From the NCBI GenBank assembly GCA_900543365.1, contig UQRG01000054.1, positions 1 through 8,534 on the forward strand: 8,534 bases of DNA, written 5' to 3'. The notes beneath the pieces are model-generated. The model had not been told where the DNA came from. It worked only from the letters and a program-made list of their open reading frames with translations, and ran no database searches. Every line of letters starts with the position of its first letter. Positions within the stretch are counted from its first letter, which is position 1. A program made the translations under genes and the position numbers. Below, in pieces: positions 1-6,268 of this stretch. Source of the DNA: an uncultured Eubacterium sp. (GTDB taxonomy: Bacteria > Bacillota > Clostridia > Lachnospirales > CAG-274).

Positions 1-992
1 ATGTGCCTATGAATGCAATAGAAAAATATATTTTTAATAATAAAAAAATTTTTAAAAAACTACCTAATAAATCAAAATATAGACCTATTAGTCTTATATT
101 ATCTATTATTTTAGTTGTACTTATATTTTCTGGTGTTATAAATACAGTTGTACCTCAGCTTATTAATACTTTTCATAGTATAGCTAATAGTATTTATTCA
201 TTTTTACCTAAAGCTGTAAATTTCTTTTCAACAGTTGTAAAAAGTGAAGATGCAGCAGAATATATTGACAAATTAAAAAATATGGATTGGCAAACTGTAG
301 CTAATTATACAGGAAACTTTTTAAAAGGTGGAGGAAGTTTTTTAAATTCAACTATTGGTGTTGTTACAACTATATTTAGTACAACTGTAAATATATTGAT
401 TGGTATAATATTTGCAGTATATATACTTTTACAAAAGGAAAAACTTTCTGTACAAGCTGTAAAGATAATGTTTGCAATATTGCCTAAAAAATTTGCTGAA
501 AGTTCTTTATCTGTAGCAAAACTTAGTTATAGGACTTTTTCATCTTTTGTAACTGGTCAGTGTCTTGAGGCTTGTATATTAGGAACAATGTTCTTTGTTG
601 TATTAGGTATTATTAGATTGCCTTATAGTCTTTTAATAGGTGTTTTGATTGCATTTACGGCTCTTATACCTATTGTTGGGGCTTTTATAGGTTGTGTTAT
701 ATCTGCACTTCTTATATTTATGATAAGTCCTATACAAGCACTTATATTTGTTATTGTTTTTCTTATTCTTCAACAGATTGAGGGAAATTTAATATATCCT
801 CACGTTGTAGGTAATTCAGTTGGTTTACCTTCAATTTGGGTACTTGTTGCTGTTACTATTGGTGGCAATATGTTTGGTATTGTTGGTATGCTTGTGTTTA
901 TTCCGTTGTCATCAGTTCTTTATACATTGTTTAGGGGCTGGGTTCATAAGCAACTTGATTTTAATAATATCGATATAAATAAATATTTTTAG
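1..992 (+). CDS. AI-2E family transporter (YdiK/YtvI/TqsA-like), 5' end missing
   Basis: Polytopic membrane protein of the AI-2E/UPF0118 family, whose members have been linked to autoinducer-2 export or to sodium/proton antiport; the substrate here is unknown. The reading frame is open from the left edge and ends at TAG 990-992. A GTG at position 3 could be called a start, but the family normally has further membrane-spanning sequence before the PMNAIEKY motif, so the gene almost certainly begins outside the window. About 329 residues are visible. A hydrophobic segment lies near residues 28-50, followed by a soluble amphipathic stretch (about 50-110). Further membrane segments lie near 115-145, 185-245, 245-262 and 280-312. 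The C-terminal block with YPHVVGNSVGLPSIWVL and GIVGMLVFIPL is the conserved family signature. It is followed directly by a strong terminator and has no visible link to the phage genes. Confidence 0.88.
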   Translation, partial: VPMNAIEKYIFNNKKIFKKLPNKSKYRPISLILSIILVVLIFSGVINTVVPQLINTFHSIANSIYSFLPKAVNFFSTVVKSEDAAEYIDKLKNMDWQTVANYTGNFLKGGGSFLNSTIGVVTTIFSTTVNILIGIIFAVYILLQKEKLSVQAVKIMFAILPKKFAESSLSVAKLSYRTFSSFVTGQCLEACILGTMFFVVLGIIRLPYSLLIGVLIAFTALIPIVGAFIGCVISALLIFMISPIQALIFVIVFLILQQIEGNLIYPHVVGNSVGLPSIWVLVAVTIGGNMFGIVGMLVFIPLSSVLYTLFRGWVHKQLDFNNIDINKYF

Positions 993-1025
993 TGTCTTTT
1001 CATTGTTATTTTTATATATAGTAAC

Positions 1026-1063
1026 AAAGGCGAAAGTTATATTTACAGCTTTCGTCTTTTTTT
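1026..1063 (+). terminator. Rho-independent terminator after the AI-2E family gene
   Basis: The arms AAAGGCGAAAG (1026-1036) and CTTTCGTCTTT (1049-1059) form an 11-bp stem with one G-U pair and a 12-base loop, followed by an unbroken run of T (1057-1063). It lies 33 bases after the stop codon and separates this gene from the next unit. Confidence 0.9.
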
Positions 1064-1076
1064 ATTATAAAATATT

Positions 1077-1113
1077 AGAAAATATGTTCTATATATTGAC
1101 AAACAAATGTTCT
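1077..1113 (+). promoter_or_regulatory. Two LexA/DinR-like (SOS) boxes around a promoter
   Basis: Box 1, AGAAAATATGTTCT (1077-1090), differs at one base (1081) from the perfect palindrome AGAACATATGTTCT, close to the Gram-positive LexA/DinR operator. Box 2, AAACAAATGTTC (1101-1112), reads GAAC-N4-GTTT on the other strand, another accepted form of the operator. Box 1 ends five bases before the -35 hexamer. Box 2 begins on the last base of the -35 and lies in the spacer, where a bound repressor would block RNA polymerase. The boxes share the direct repeat ATGTTCTA (1084-1091 and 1107-1114). LexA control is an inference from motif and placement. Confidence 0.5.
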
Positions 1114-1124
1114 AATGATATTAT
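1096..1124 (+). promoter_or_regulatory. Near-consensus sigma-A promoter for the gene at 1170
   Basis: A perfect -35 TTGACA (1096-1101), a 17-base spacer and a -10 TATTAT (1119-1124). Transcription would start near 1131, giving a leader of about 40 bases. A strong core promoter combined with operator-like repeats suits a gene that is tightly repressed until induced. Confidence 0.75.
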
Positions 1125-1169
1125 ATTAGTAGGTAAAAAATAGCATAATCTGATTTGAGGTGATAAATA

Positions 1170-1637
1170 TTGACAGAAAAAGAAAAAACTAAACTTAAAA
1201 ATTTGCTTAATGCTTGGGGAAGTTATAAATATATAATAACAGTAGAGAAAAGAGAACTTGAAGATATAAAACTTATGTATAAATCTATGAAGGATTTTCA
1301 AACAGACTGTATTGACTCTATGGCTAATGAAAATAAAATAAATAAGTCTTTAAAAGATTCATTTGAAAAAAATATAAAACTTTGTCAAGGGAGGCTTGAA
1401 AAACTAAACAATCTTATTAAAACAAATATGGAAAGTAAACAAAAAATTGATGACATTGTTGATTCATTATCACATACAGAACAATATATATTAAAAGCTC
1501 GTTATGTTAAAAACATTTCTTGGGAACTTATGCCATTAAATCTACCCTTTGAAATGTGTAAAAGAAATATACAAAGATGGCACGATAAAGCTATTGAAAA
1601 AATTTACATTGAATTAAAAAATAGAGGAGAGCTGTAA
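1170..1637 (+). CDS. Phage late-gene regulator-like protein (sigma-70 region 4-like / RinA-ArpU type)
   Basis: A 155-residue, highly charged protein. The first two thirds (about residues 1-90) look helical and coiled-coil-forming, rich in K and E. The C-terminal part, about residues 98-147, resembles a sigma-70 region 4 helix-turn-helix: LSHTEQYILKARYV, then an ISWELMPLNL segment, then a recognition-helix-like stretch CKRNIQRWHDKAIEKI. This layout is common in small phage proteins encoded near terminase genes that act as late transcription activators (RinA/ArpU/YqaQ-like). The exact family cannot be fixed by eye. The start is TTG at 1170, chosen because GAGGTGAT (1157-1164) lies five bases upstream and no ATG is as well placed. 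The gene stands alone between two host-type genes, behind its own promoter and SOS-like boxes. It may be a regulator for the phage operon at 3180-8534, although no other phage gene lies on this strand. Confidence 0.6.
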   Translation: MTEKEKTKLKNLLNAWGSYKYIITVEKRELEDIKLMYKSMKDFQTDCIDSMANENKINKSLKDSFEKNIKLCQGRLEKLNNLIKTNMESKQKIDDIVDSLSHTEQYILKARYVKNISWELMPLNLPFEMCKRNIQRWHDKAIEKIYIELKNRGEL

Positions 1638-1990
1638 TATTATGTAAAAAAATAATATTTATTGTTGTCATAATAATTAAAAATAAAAATACAATGTATT
1701 TAGTGTACAAAAATTGGTACTTTGTTTTTAATAATGTTGTTAAAGATTACTTTTTTGTTACCTTTTTGTGAATAATTACCTATTTAACTTAGTTTTTTAG
1801 TGTTATTTTACTTCAATATGTGGTTAAATTTATAGTTTGTGAACAAAAAATATTTTTTGAGGGCGAATTGCATAAAAATAAAATTGTTTATTTGTGTAAA
1901 TGTAATATAGAGAGTTTAAAAAAAATAGTTTATTATTAATATTAAGTTTAAAAGAGCAATCATTAGCTCTTAATAAGGAGGATATTAATA
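1638..1990 (+). other. AT-rich intergenic region / ugpC leader
   Basis: About 350 bases with no convincing gene. An AT-only hairpin just after the preceding stop (AATATTAT 1636-1643 with ATAATATT 1652-1659) could end transcription weakly, but there is no good T-run. A TTTGT-N2-ACAAA inverted repeat lies at 1836-1847. Only weak promoter candidates for ugpC are visible: a TAATAT near 1902-1907, and TTGAGG at 1857-1862 without a good partner -10. I saw no cre-like operator and no recognisable riboswitch. Confidence 0.5.
1952..1982 (+). promoter_or_regulatory. Small hairpin and strong ribosome binding site before ugpC
   Basis: AAGAGC (1952-1957) pairs with GCTCTT (1966-1971) around an 8-base loop, ending three bases before the strong Shine-Dalgarno sequence AAGGAGGA (1975-1982). 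The hairpin leaves the binding site free and might protect the 5' end or mark processing. It has no T-run, so it is not a terminator. Its role is a guess. Confidence 0.35.
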
Positions 1991-3103
1991 ATGGCAGAAT
2001 TAAAGTTAAAGAATATAGTCAAAAAGTATCCTAATGGCTTTGTAGCTGTTAAGAACTTTAATCTTGATATAGAAGATAAAGAATTTATTATTTTTGTTGG
2101 TCCATCTGGTTGTGGTAAATCTACTACATTAAGAATGATTGCTGGGCTTGAAGATATTTCAAGTGGTGAATTATGGATTGGTGACAAGCTTTGTAATACT
2201 GTTGACCCTAAGAACAGAGATATTGCAATGGTTTTCCAAAATTATGCTCTTTATCCTCATATGACTGTTTATGATAATATGGCATTTGCTCTTAAGTTAA
2301 GAAAAGTTCCAAAGGCTGAAATTGATAAGAAAGTTAGAGAGGCTGCTAAGGTTCTTGACCTTGAGCATTTACTTGATAGAAAACCTAAGGCTCTTTCAGG
2401 TGGTCAGCGTCAGAGAGTTGCTATGGGTCGTGCTATTGTTCGTTCTCCAAAGGTATTTCTTATGGACGAACCTCTTTCAAATCTTGATGCTAAGTTAAGA
2501 GTACAGATGAGAAGTGAGATTTCTAAACTTCATCAGAGATTACAGACTACTTTTATTTATGTAACTCACGACCAGACTGAAGCTATGACTCTTGGTACTC
2601 GTATTGTAGTTTTAAAAGATGGTGTTATTCAGCAGGTTGATACTCCTCAGAATCTTTATAATAAGCCTAACAACTTGTTTGTAGCAGGTTTCATTGGTTC
2701 TCCTCAGATGAACTTTATTGATGCTGAAGTTGTTAAAAACGGTTCTGAAGTTGATATTCAGTTTGGCGAGTATTCATTTAAGCTTCCTGAAAATAAGACT
2801 AAGGCTTTAATTGACGGTGGTTATGTAGGTAAGGAAGTAATTATCGGTATTAGACCTGAGGATATTCACGATGAGGATATTTTCTTAAGTACATCTAACG
2901 AAAGTGTTGTTGACGCAGAGGTTGAAATTACTGAATTACTTGGTGCAGAAATTAATTTGTTCCTTTCTATTGGTGGTAACAATATTACAGCTAGAGTAAA
3001 TTCAAGAAGTACAGCTAAGGTTGGCGACAATATTAAGGTAGCTTTTGATGTAAATAAGATTCATGTTTTTGATAAAGATACTGAATTAACTATTTGTAAT
3101 TAG
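1991..3103 (+). CDS. ugpC: Sugar ABC transporter ATP-binding protein, UgpC/MsmK/MsmX type
   Basis: Cytoplasmic ATPase that drives carbohydrate-uptake (CUT1) ABC importers. Its 370 residues match the family length. Visible motifs: Walker A GPSGCGKST (37-45), Q-loop Q83 in VFQNYALYPHM, signature LSGGQ (135-139), Walker B VFLMDEP (155-161), D-loop LSNLD (162-166) and switch histidine H193 in YVTHD. The C-terminal part from about residue 235 is the TOBE/MalK-like regulatory domain. The ATG is fixed by AAGGAGGA eight bases upstream. No permease or solute-binding gene is adjacent, as is usual for the shared MsmX-type ATPases of Firmicutes, which serve several sugar transporters encoded elsewhere. 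Codon use (more CTT, GCT, CAG, CGT) differs from the phage genes and suggests a well-expressed chromosomal gene. The gene ends in its own terminator. Confidence 0.96.
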   Translation: MAELKLKNIVKKYPNGFVAVKNFNLDIEDKEFIIFVGPSGCGKSTTLRMIAGLEDISSGELWIGDKLCNTVDPKNRDIAMVFQNYALYPHMTVYDNMAFALKLRKVPKAEIDKKVREAAKVLDLEHLLDRKPKALSGGQRQRVAMGRAIVRSPKVFLMDEPLSNLDAKLRVQMRSEISKLHQRLQTTFIYVTHDQTEAMTLGTRIVVLKDGVIQQVDTPQNLYNKPNNLFVAGFIGSPQMNFIDAEVVKNGSEVDIQFGEYSFKLPENKTKALIDGGYVGKEVIIGIRPEDIHDEDIFLSTSNESVVDAEVEITELLGAEINLFLSIGGNNITARVNSRSTAKVGDNIKVAFDVNKIHVFDKDTELTICN

Positions 3104-3108
3104 TTATT

Positions 3109-3136
3109 AAGACACTCACATATGTGGGTGTCTTTT
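3109..3136 (+). terminator. Rho-independent terminator after ugpC
   Basis: AAGACACTCACA (3109-3120) pairs over 12 bp, with one G-U, with TGTGGGTGTCTT (3123-3134) around a nominal 2-base TA loop, followed by further T residues (3135-3136). It begins five bases after the ugpC stop. The very short loop means the top of the stem must open by a base pair or two. Confidence 0.85.
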
Positions 3137-3178
3137 AAAATTAATACACCAAAATGTAACTGCATTTTGGTGTATTAA
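3137..3178 (-). terminator. Rho-independent terminator ending the phage operon
   Basis: A perfect 16-bp inverted repeat, arms 3141-3156 and 3163-3178, with a 6-base loop. Read on the minus strand it follows the DUF2577 stop by one base and is followed by TTTT (3140-3137). It closes the minus-strand operon and, with the ugpC hairpin beside it, insulates the two convergent units. Confidence 0.82.
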
Positions 3179-3179
3179 A

Positions 3180-3428
3180 CTATAAAGTATCTATAATCAA
3201 ATATCTTTGTCCTCCATCACACCTTAACAAAATCAAATTATCATTAGCCTCAAGAGAATCGTAATTTATTCTTTTAGGTACAATAAGCATATTTTTGGGA
3301 ATAACAAGTTTTTGTTCAGTTTCAATTTCAAAGCTTTCATTAACTTTGCCAATAACTACAGAAACGGGCTTATCTTGTTCAATAGTAGCTTTTGCTATTT
3401 TTTTAATTATATTACCTATTTCATTCAT
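3180..3428 (-). CDS. xkdR: DUF2577 family phage baseplate protein (XkdR/YqbR-like)
   Basis: An 82-residue protein with the DUF2577 pattern: an N-terminal helix (NEIGNIIKKIAKATIEQDKP), a beta-rich middle with VVIGKV and EQKLVIPKNMLIVPKRI, and a C-terminal LILLRCDGGQRYLIIDTL like the family's VLLLR-GGQ ending. In PBSX-type phages this gene follows xkdQ and belongs to the baseplate/hub region; its precise role is not established. The ATG at 3428 overlaps the end of xkdQ by eight bases and has GAGGAGGT just upstream within xkdQ, so the pair is translationally coupled. In relatives the next gene is xkdS (DUF2634), then xkdT. Here the operon stops at a terminator. Confidence 0.85.
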   Translation of the reverse strand: MNEIGNIIKKIAKATIEQDKPVSVVIGKVNESFEIETEQKLVIPKNMLIVPKRINYDSLEANDNLILLRCDGGQRYLIIDTL

Positions 3429-4377
3429 TTAAAATACCTCCTCTAACATCAAGTTCCATTGTGTGTTCGTTGTCGCTAAATTTGTTCAAACAGCTATAAA
3501 CTTCCATTTCTTCATTTATAATAAAATCACCAATGTCTAGATTTATATGTACACTTGAACCAGCTCTAATATATAAATTACCAAATGTATTAATGATTAA
3601 CTTTCTATTTTTAGTTTTGTTAAAATCAAGTATAGCTTTTGCTGTAGCATTACCGTCAGTATTTTCGTCAATATGTTGATAATATTGTAAAATACCCCAT
3701 TCTTTTATTTTAGCTGGGTCAGATGATTGATATTCATTTCTTATGTGAGTATATTTAGTATCTTTTTTGTGTAATAATTTAACTTTATTATACACTCCTG
3801 TATCAATAGTTGTTTTGTAGTCAAAATCAATAGCAGTTTCTTTATTAATAAGCAAATTGGTTTTTAAATTTTCGCACTTATTTAATACAATTTTACCAAA
3901 GTCATCATATAAAACATAATTTTTTTTAGTATGCAGTTCTGTTAAATTAATTGCTGTATATATAATGTCAAATAATGTAGTATTATCTTCTATTCTTTCT
4001 GGCAAAATATAGCCAGTATCTGTTATTACACCGGTTTTAAGGTTATAGTCGTCACATATCATTTTTATTACTTCACTAGCTTTTTTGTTTGAATAGGTAT
4101 ATGTATCTTTATTTTTTAAATACCTTAATTGGTCATAGCAAGTAACAGATATTATACCATCTTTTGTTCTTTTTTTAGTGAAAACATATCCATAAAACAT
4201 ATTTTTGCCATTAACTCTTAGTATTACAGCATTACCTTCTTTAAAATCTATTGAACCATCTTTTAAGACCTTAAATTTAAGTTCACCCATACTCCATTTT
4301 TCTGTGTATAGTGTAATATTATCTGCTAAAGTTGGCATAAATACACCTTTAACACCGTCAATTAATAATTCAATCAT
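3421..4377 (-). CDS. xkdQ: Phage baseplate hub protein (XkdQ/YqbQ-like)
   Basis: A 318-residue homologue of PBSX XkdQ, related to the T4 gp27/gpD-type hub that joins the tail tube to the baseplate. Supporting features are the N-terminal MIELLIDGVKG and MGELKFKV, the sheet-forming GKNMFYGYVFTKKRTKDGIISVTCYDQ split across residues of about 58-85, YSNKKASEVIKMICDDY, and the late IRAGSSVHINLDIG and EHTMELDV. The frame is open to an ATG at 4395, but I prefer the ATG at 4377 because AAAGGAG (4392-4386) lies eight bases upstream of it; the longer version would add only MKGDTN. It follows terminase by 21 bases. In relatives it follows the tape-measure gene and XkdP (LysM), both absent here. Confidence 0.87.
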   Translation of the reverse strand: MIELLIDGVKGVFMPTLADNITLYTEKWSMGELKFKVLKDGSIDFKEGNAVILRVNGKNMFYGYVFTKKRTKDGIISVTCYDQLRYLKNKDTYTYSNKKASEVIKMICDDYNLKTGVITDTGYILPERIEDNTTLFDIIYTAINLTELHTKKNYVLYDDFGKIVLNKCENLKTNLLINKETAIDFDYKTTIDTGVYNKVKLLHKKDTKYTHIRNEYQSSDPAKIKEWGILQYYQHIDENTDGNATAKAILDFNKTKNRKLIINTFGNLYIRAGSSVHINLDIGDFIINEEMEVYSCLNKFSDNEHTMELDVRGGILNE

Positions 4378-4398
4378 ATTAGTGTCTCCTTTCATTTT

Positions 4399-5709
4399 TT
4401 AATCAAAACTAAAGCCACCACCTCTTATAATTTCTTCCATACCATATCTCATAGCGTCCATAAGATGATTAAATTTGTCACAAGGAATATTAGTTCTTTT
4501 TCCAAATTTATCAATTTCCCAACTATAATTGCTTATTTCTTTTAAAAAGCCGATACATTTAGGTGAAATTATTATTTCGTAGTTTTGTATAAAGTCAATA
4601 CCATTATTTATGCTGTCTTTACCTTTTCTGCAAGCTCTTATGTGTTGCAGACCTAATAGTCGTAGTCTGTCTATACTCTTTGGTTCAGAACAATCTGCTC
4701 GTATTCTTTCTTTTTTGTAACCTTTTTTTACAATTTCATTATATATATCCTCATTATTCATTCCTTTTTTATATATTTCATCATAAACATATAATTTTTT
4801 ATTTTCAATATCGCATAAACCACAGAAAAGAGCAGTTTCATCATTTGTGTATCCAAAATCAAGTCCAAAAACAGCAATTACTTTATTGTTTTTTATTATA
4901 CTTTCTTTATTAAAATTAAGCTCATTCCAATTTTCATACACAAGACCTTCTGTAATGCCCCAATTACCTAAACCTGCAACTTGGTATCTTCTCGGGTTGG
5001 TGTTTTTCATTCTTTCAAATACTGCCAAGTCAGAACTGTCAAGCCATTCGTTGCACATATAGTTTGTTGTTTTTGCCATTATATCATTATCTGTAACATC
5101 AAAAAAACGGCTTTTTATCCAATGTCTTTCGTTCCAAGGATTTAATGTAATTGTTATTTGTTTAAATAAATTTTCAGGTACACTACCTCTTATACTTTCA
5201 TCAAGCATATTAAAGTCGTTTTCATCATTTATTTCATAGGCTTCTTCAAGCCACATCCAGCACAAACAACCTGTATCAACTGTTATTGATGTAATTTTTA
5301 AAGGGTCATCAAGACCTCTAAAATATATTCTTTGCCCGGTAACATTGTATGTTATTTCAAGGGGGCTTGTTTTACAAGTAAAGTATTTTTCTAAATCAAG
5401 TCTTTTTATTGCCCAACAAAGCTCGGTATAACAGCTATCTTTTAGTGTATTGTAAACTTTTCTTACAACAAGTAGATTGGCTTCTGGATATTCCAGAAGC
5501 CGTACAATAAAATTAAGAGCTGTTGTTTTACTTTTTTTACTGGCTCCCGAGCCTTTGCATACTCTGTATCTGCCTTTGAAATTCCAAAAGTCATTGTAGC
5601 CTTGTCCCACAACTTCACTCATTGTGTGTACAATAGGCTTATTTTTTTCTTTCTCTTTTATATTTTCTTTTATTTTTTTAACAATTTCTTCGTATGTTAT
5701 ATTAATCAC
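4399..5709 (-). CDS. terL: Phage terminase large subunit (PBSX/Terminase_3 family)
   Basis: ATP-driven DNA-packaging motor and headful nuclease; 436 residues, normal for the family. The Walker A-like motif KGSGASKKSKTT (52-63) has the variant form usual in PBSX-type terminases. Walker B is CWMWLEEA (150-157) and the coupling motif is TLNPWNERHW (188-197). The C-terminal RNase H-like nuclease keeps its three acidic residues: D284 (GLDFGYTND), D338 (IRADCSEPKS) and D418 (NHLMDAMRYGM). The start is GTG at 5709, by elimination: an in-frame TAA (5721-5719) lies just upstream and the first in-frame ATG is codon 30. The Shine-Dalgarno-like AAAGGA (5716-5711) is only one base from the GTG, which is too close to be efficient. 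The start overlaps the end of the -1 frame extension of xkdN. Terminase normally precedes portal and capsid genes; here it sits inside a tail module. Confidence 0.93.
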   Translation of the reverse strand: MINITYEEIVKKIKENIKEKEKNKPIVHTMSEVVGQGYNDFWNFKGRYRVCKGSGASKKSKTTALNFIVRLLEYPEANLLVVRKVYNTLKDSCYTELCWAIKRLDLEKYFTCKTSPLEITYNVTGQRIYFRGLDDPLKITSITVDTGCLCWMWLEEAYEINDENDFNMLDESIRGSVPENLFKQITITLNPWNERHWIKSRFFDVTDNDIMAKTTNYMCNEWLDSSDLAVFERMKNTNPRRYQVAGLGNWGITEGLVYENWNELNFNKESIIKNNKVIAVFGLDFGYTNDETALFCGLCDIENKKLYVYDEIYKKGMNNEDIYNEIVKKGYKKERIRADCSEPKSIDRLRLLGLQHIRACRKGKDSINNGIDFIQNYEIIISPKCIGFLKEISNYSWEIDKFGKRTNIPCDKFNHLMDAMRYGMEEIIRGGGFSFD

Positions 5710-5848
5710 TTCCTTTTTTTATTTCTATTGCAGCAATTGTAAAGGCTCGTTCTTTTTGATTCATATTTAGTATTAGAGAGGGAGGCCAATGAAAGTTGTG
5801 TATACAGTAACAAGCAAGGTTACTGTATAGGTCACCCTCTCTTATTAA
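5702..5848 (-). CDS. -1 frameshift extension of XkdN (tail chaperone 'T' domain)
   Basis: Not an independent gene. From the slippery site at 5854-5848 the -1 frame stays open for 48 codons and stops at TAA 5704-5702. It begins LIREGDLYSNLACYC, continues through HNFHWPPSLILNM and ends ERAFTIAAIEIKKGSD. The pattern of small acidic start, aromatic HW-PPS segment, and ERAF-IAAIEIK helix is what the downstream partner of phage tail chaperones looks like. The fused product would be 183 residues (135 + 48). Its only internal ATG (5764) has no ribosome binding site and would give about 20 residues, so frameshifting is the reasonable way to express it. The last eight bases overlap the terminase start. 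Confidence 0.85.
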   Translation of the reverse strand, partial: LIREGDLYSNLACYCIHNFHWPPSLILNMNQKERAFTIAAIEIKKGSD

Positions 5849-5854
5849 TTTTTT
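5775..5854 (-). promoter_or_regulatory. Programmed -1 ribosomal frameshift signal (slippery heptamer plus stem-loop)
   Basis: On the minus strand the zero frame reads GCA AAA AAT TAA, giving the X-XXY-YYZ heptamer A AAA AAT (5854-5848) directly before the xkdN stop. After a 5-base spacer, AGAGAGGG (5842-5835) pairs perfectly with CCCTCTCT (5782-5775). Inside this outer stem is a second hairpin, TATACAGTAAC (5829-5819) with GTTACTGTATA (5811-5801), 11 perfect base pairs and a 7-base loop. Slip site, spacer and stem match the textbook arrangement for -1 frameshifting, as in the lambda G/GT chaperone genes. Confidence 0.87.
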
Positions 5855-6252
5855 GCTTTTTCAATATCCTCTCGTAATGAATTAAAGCCGTTTTTTTCTT
5901 GTACAAGTCTTGCAAGGTCAGAATATTCACCTGGTATATTTACTATGGCTTTTAAAAGACTTTCTGGAGTTTTGCAATTGTAGCTGTCTTGTAATGTGGC
6001 ATCATAAAGATTAGGATAAATTACAGATGCAGTTATAAGTTTTTCAATGTACTTTGTCATATTTAATTTTAAATTTCCATTTACTGTTTCTGTAACTTCT
6101 TCTCTTATTTCTTCTTCTTCCCTTGTTGTAAGAGGTGTAAATTTCCATTTTACAATATTGCCTTTTTCATCTTTAATGTCTTTACAAACTTCAGCATAGT
6201 AGCATTGTCTTTCTTTTCTATTTTCTTTTAAAAACAAGTCAAATGTATTCAT
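5845..6252 (-). CDS. xkdN: Phage tail assembly chaperone, short form (XkdN-like)
   Basis: A 135-residue protein of the XkdN/Phage_TAC family. These proteins bind the tape-measure protein and tail tube subunits during tail assembly and are not in the finished tail. Family features: N-terminal MNTFDLFLKENRKER, the KFTPLTTREEEEIREE helix, NMTKYIEKLITASVIYPNL, LQDSYNCKTPESLLKAI, then the PGEYSDLARLVQEKNGF signature and an ending in AKN. The ATG at 6252 has AAAGGAGA (6265-6258) at good distance and follows the tail fibre stop by 16 bases. The last two sense codons are the slippery site for a -1 frameshift. In relatives xkdN lies between the tail tube gene and the tape measure; here neither is adjacent. 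Confidence 0.9.
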   Translation of the reverse strand: MNTFDLFLKENRKERQCYYAEVCKDIKDEKGNIVKWKFTPLTTREEEEIREEVTETVNGNLKLNMTKYIEKLITASVIYPNLYDATLQDSYNCKTPESLLKAIVNIPGEYSDLARLVQEKNGFNSLREDIEKAKN

Positions 6253-6268
6253 AATAATCTCCTTTCAT

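Noticed and set aside
1089..1301. 70-codon open frame on the minus strand
   Set aside because: It lies across the promoter and opposite the start of the regulator gene, is rich in F, I and Y from antisense AT-rich DNA, and has no family resemblance.
1636..1659. Hairpin after the regulator gene as a terminator
   Set aside because: The stem is AT-only and no run of T follows; it is too weak to call.
1693..1770. 25-codon open frame starting MYLVYKNWYF
   Set aside because: No ribosome binding site and only a chance-length frame in AT-rich DNA.
1836..1847. TTTGT-N2-ACAAA inverted repeat upstream of ugpC as an operator
   Set aside because: Short, AT-rich, not tied to a clear promoter and not matching an operator I recognise; kept only as a note.
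1963..2187. 74-codon open frame on the minus strand
   Set aside because: Antisense to the well-supported start of ugpC; chance open frame.
4205..5062. Three plus-strand open frames (4205-4402, 4680-4913, 4847-5062)
   Set aside because: All lie opposite conserved regions of xkdQ and terminase, overlap each other, and give low-complexity hydrophobic or aromatic peptides.
5762..5764. ATG inside the -1 frame extension as the start of a separate small gene
   Set aside because: No ribosome binding site; it would give only about 20 residues and miss the conserved HW-PPS part. Frameshift expression explains the frame better.
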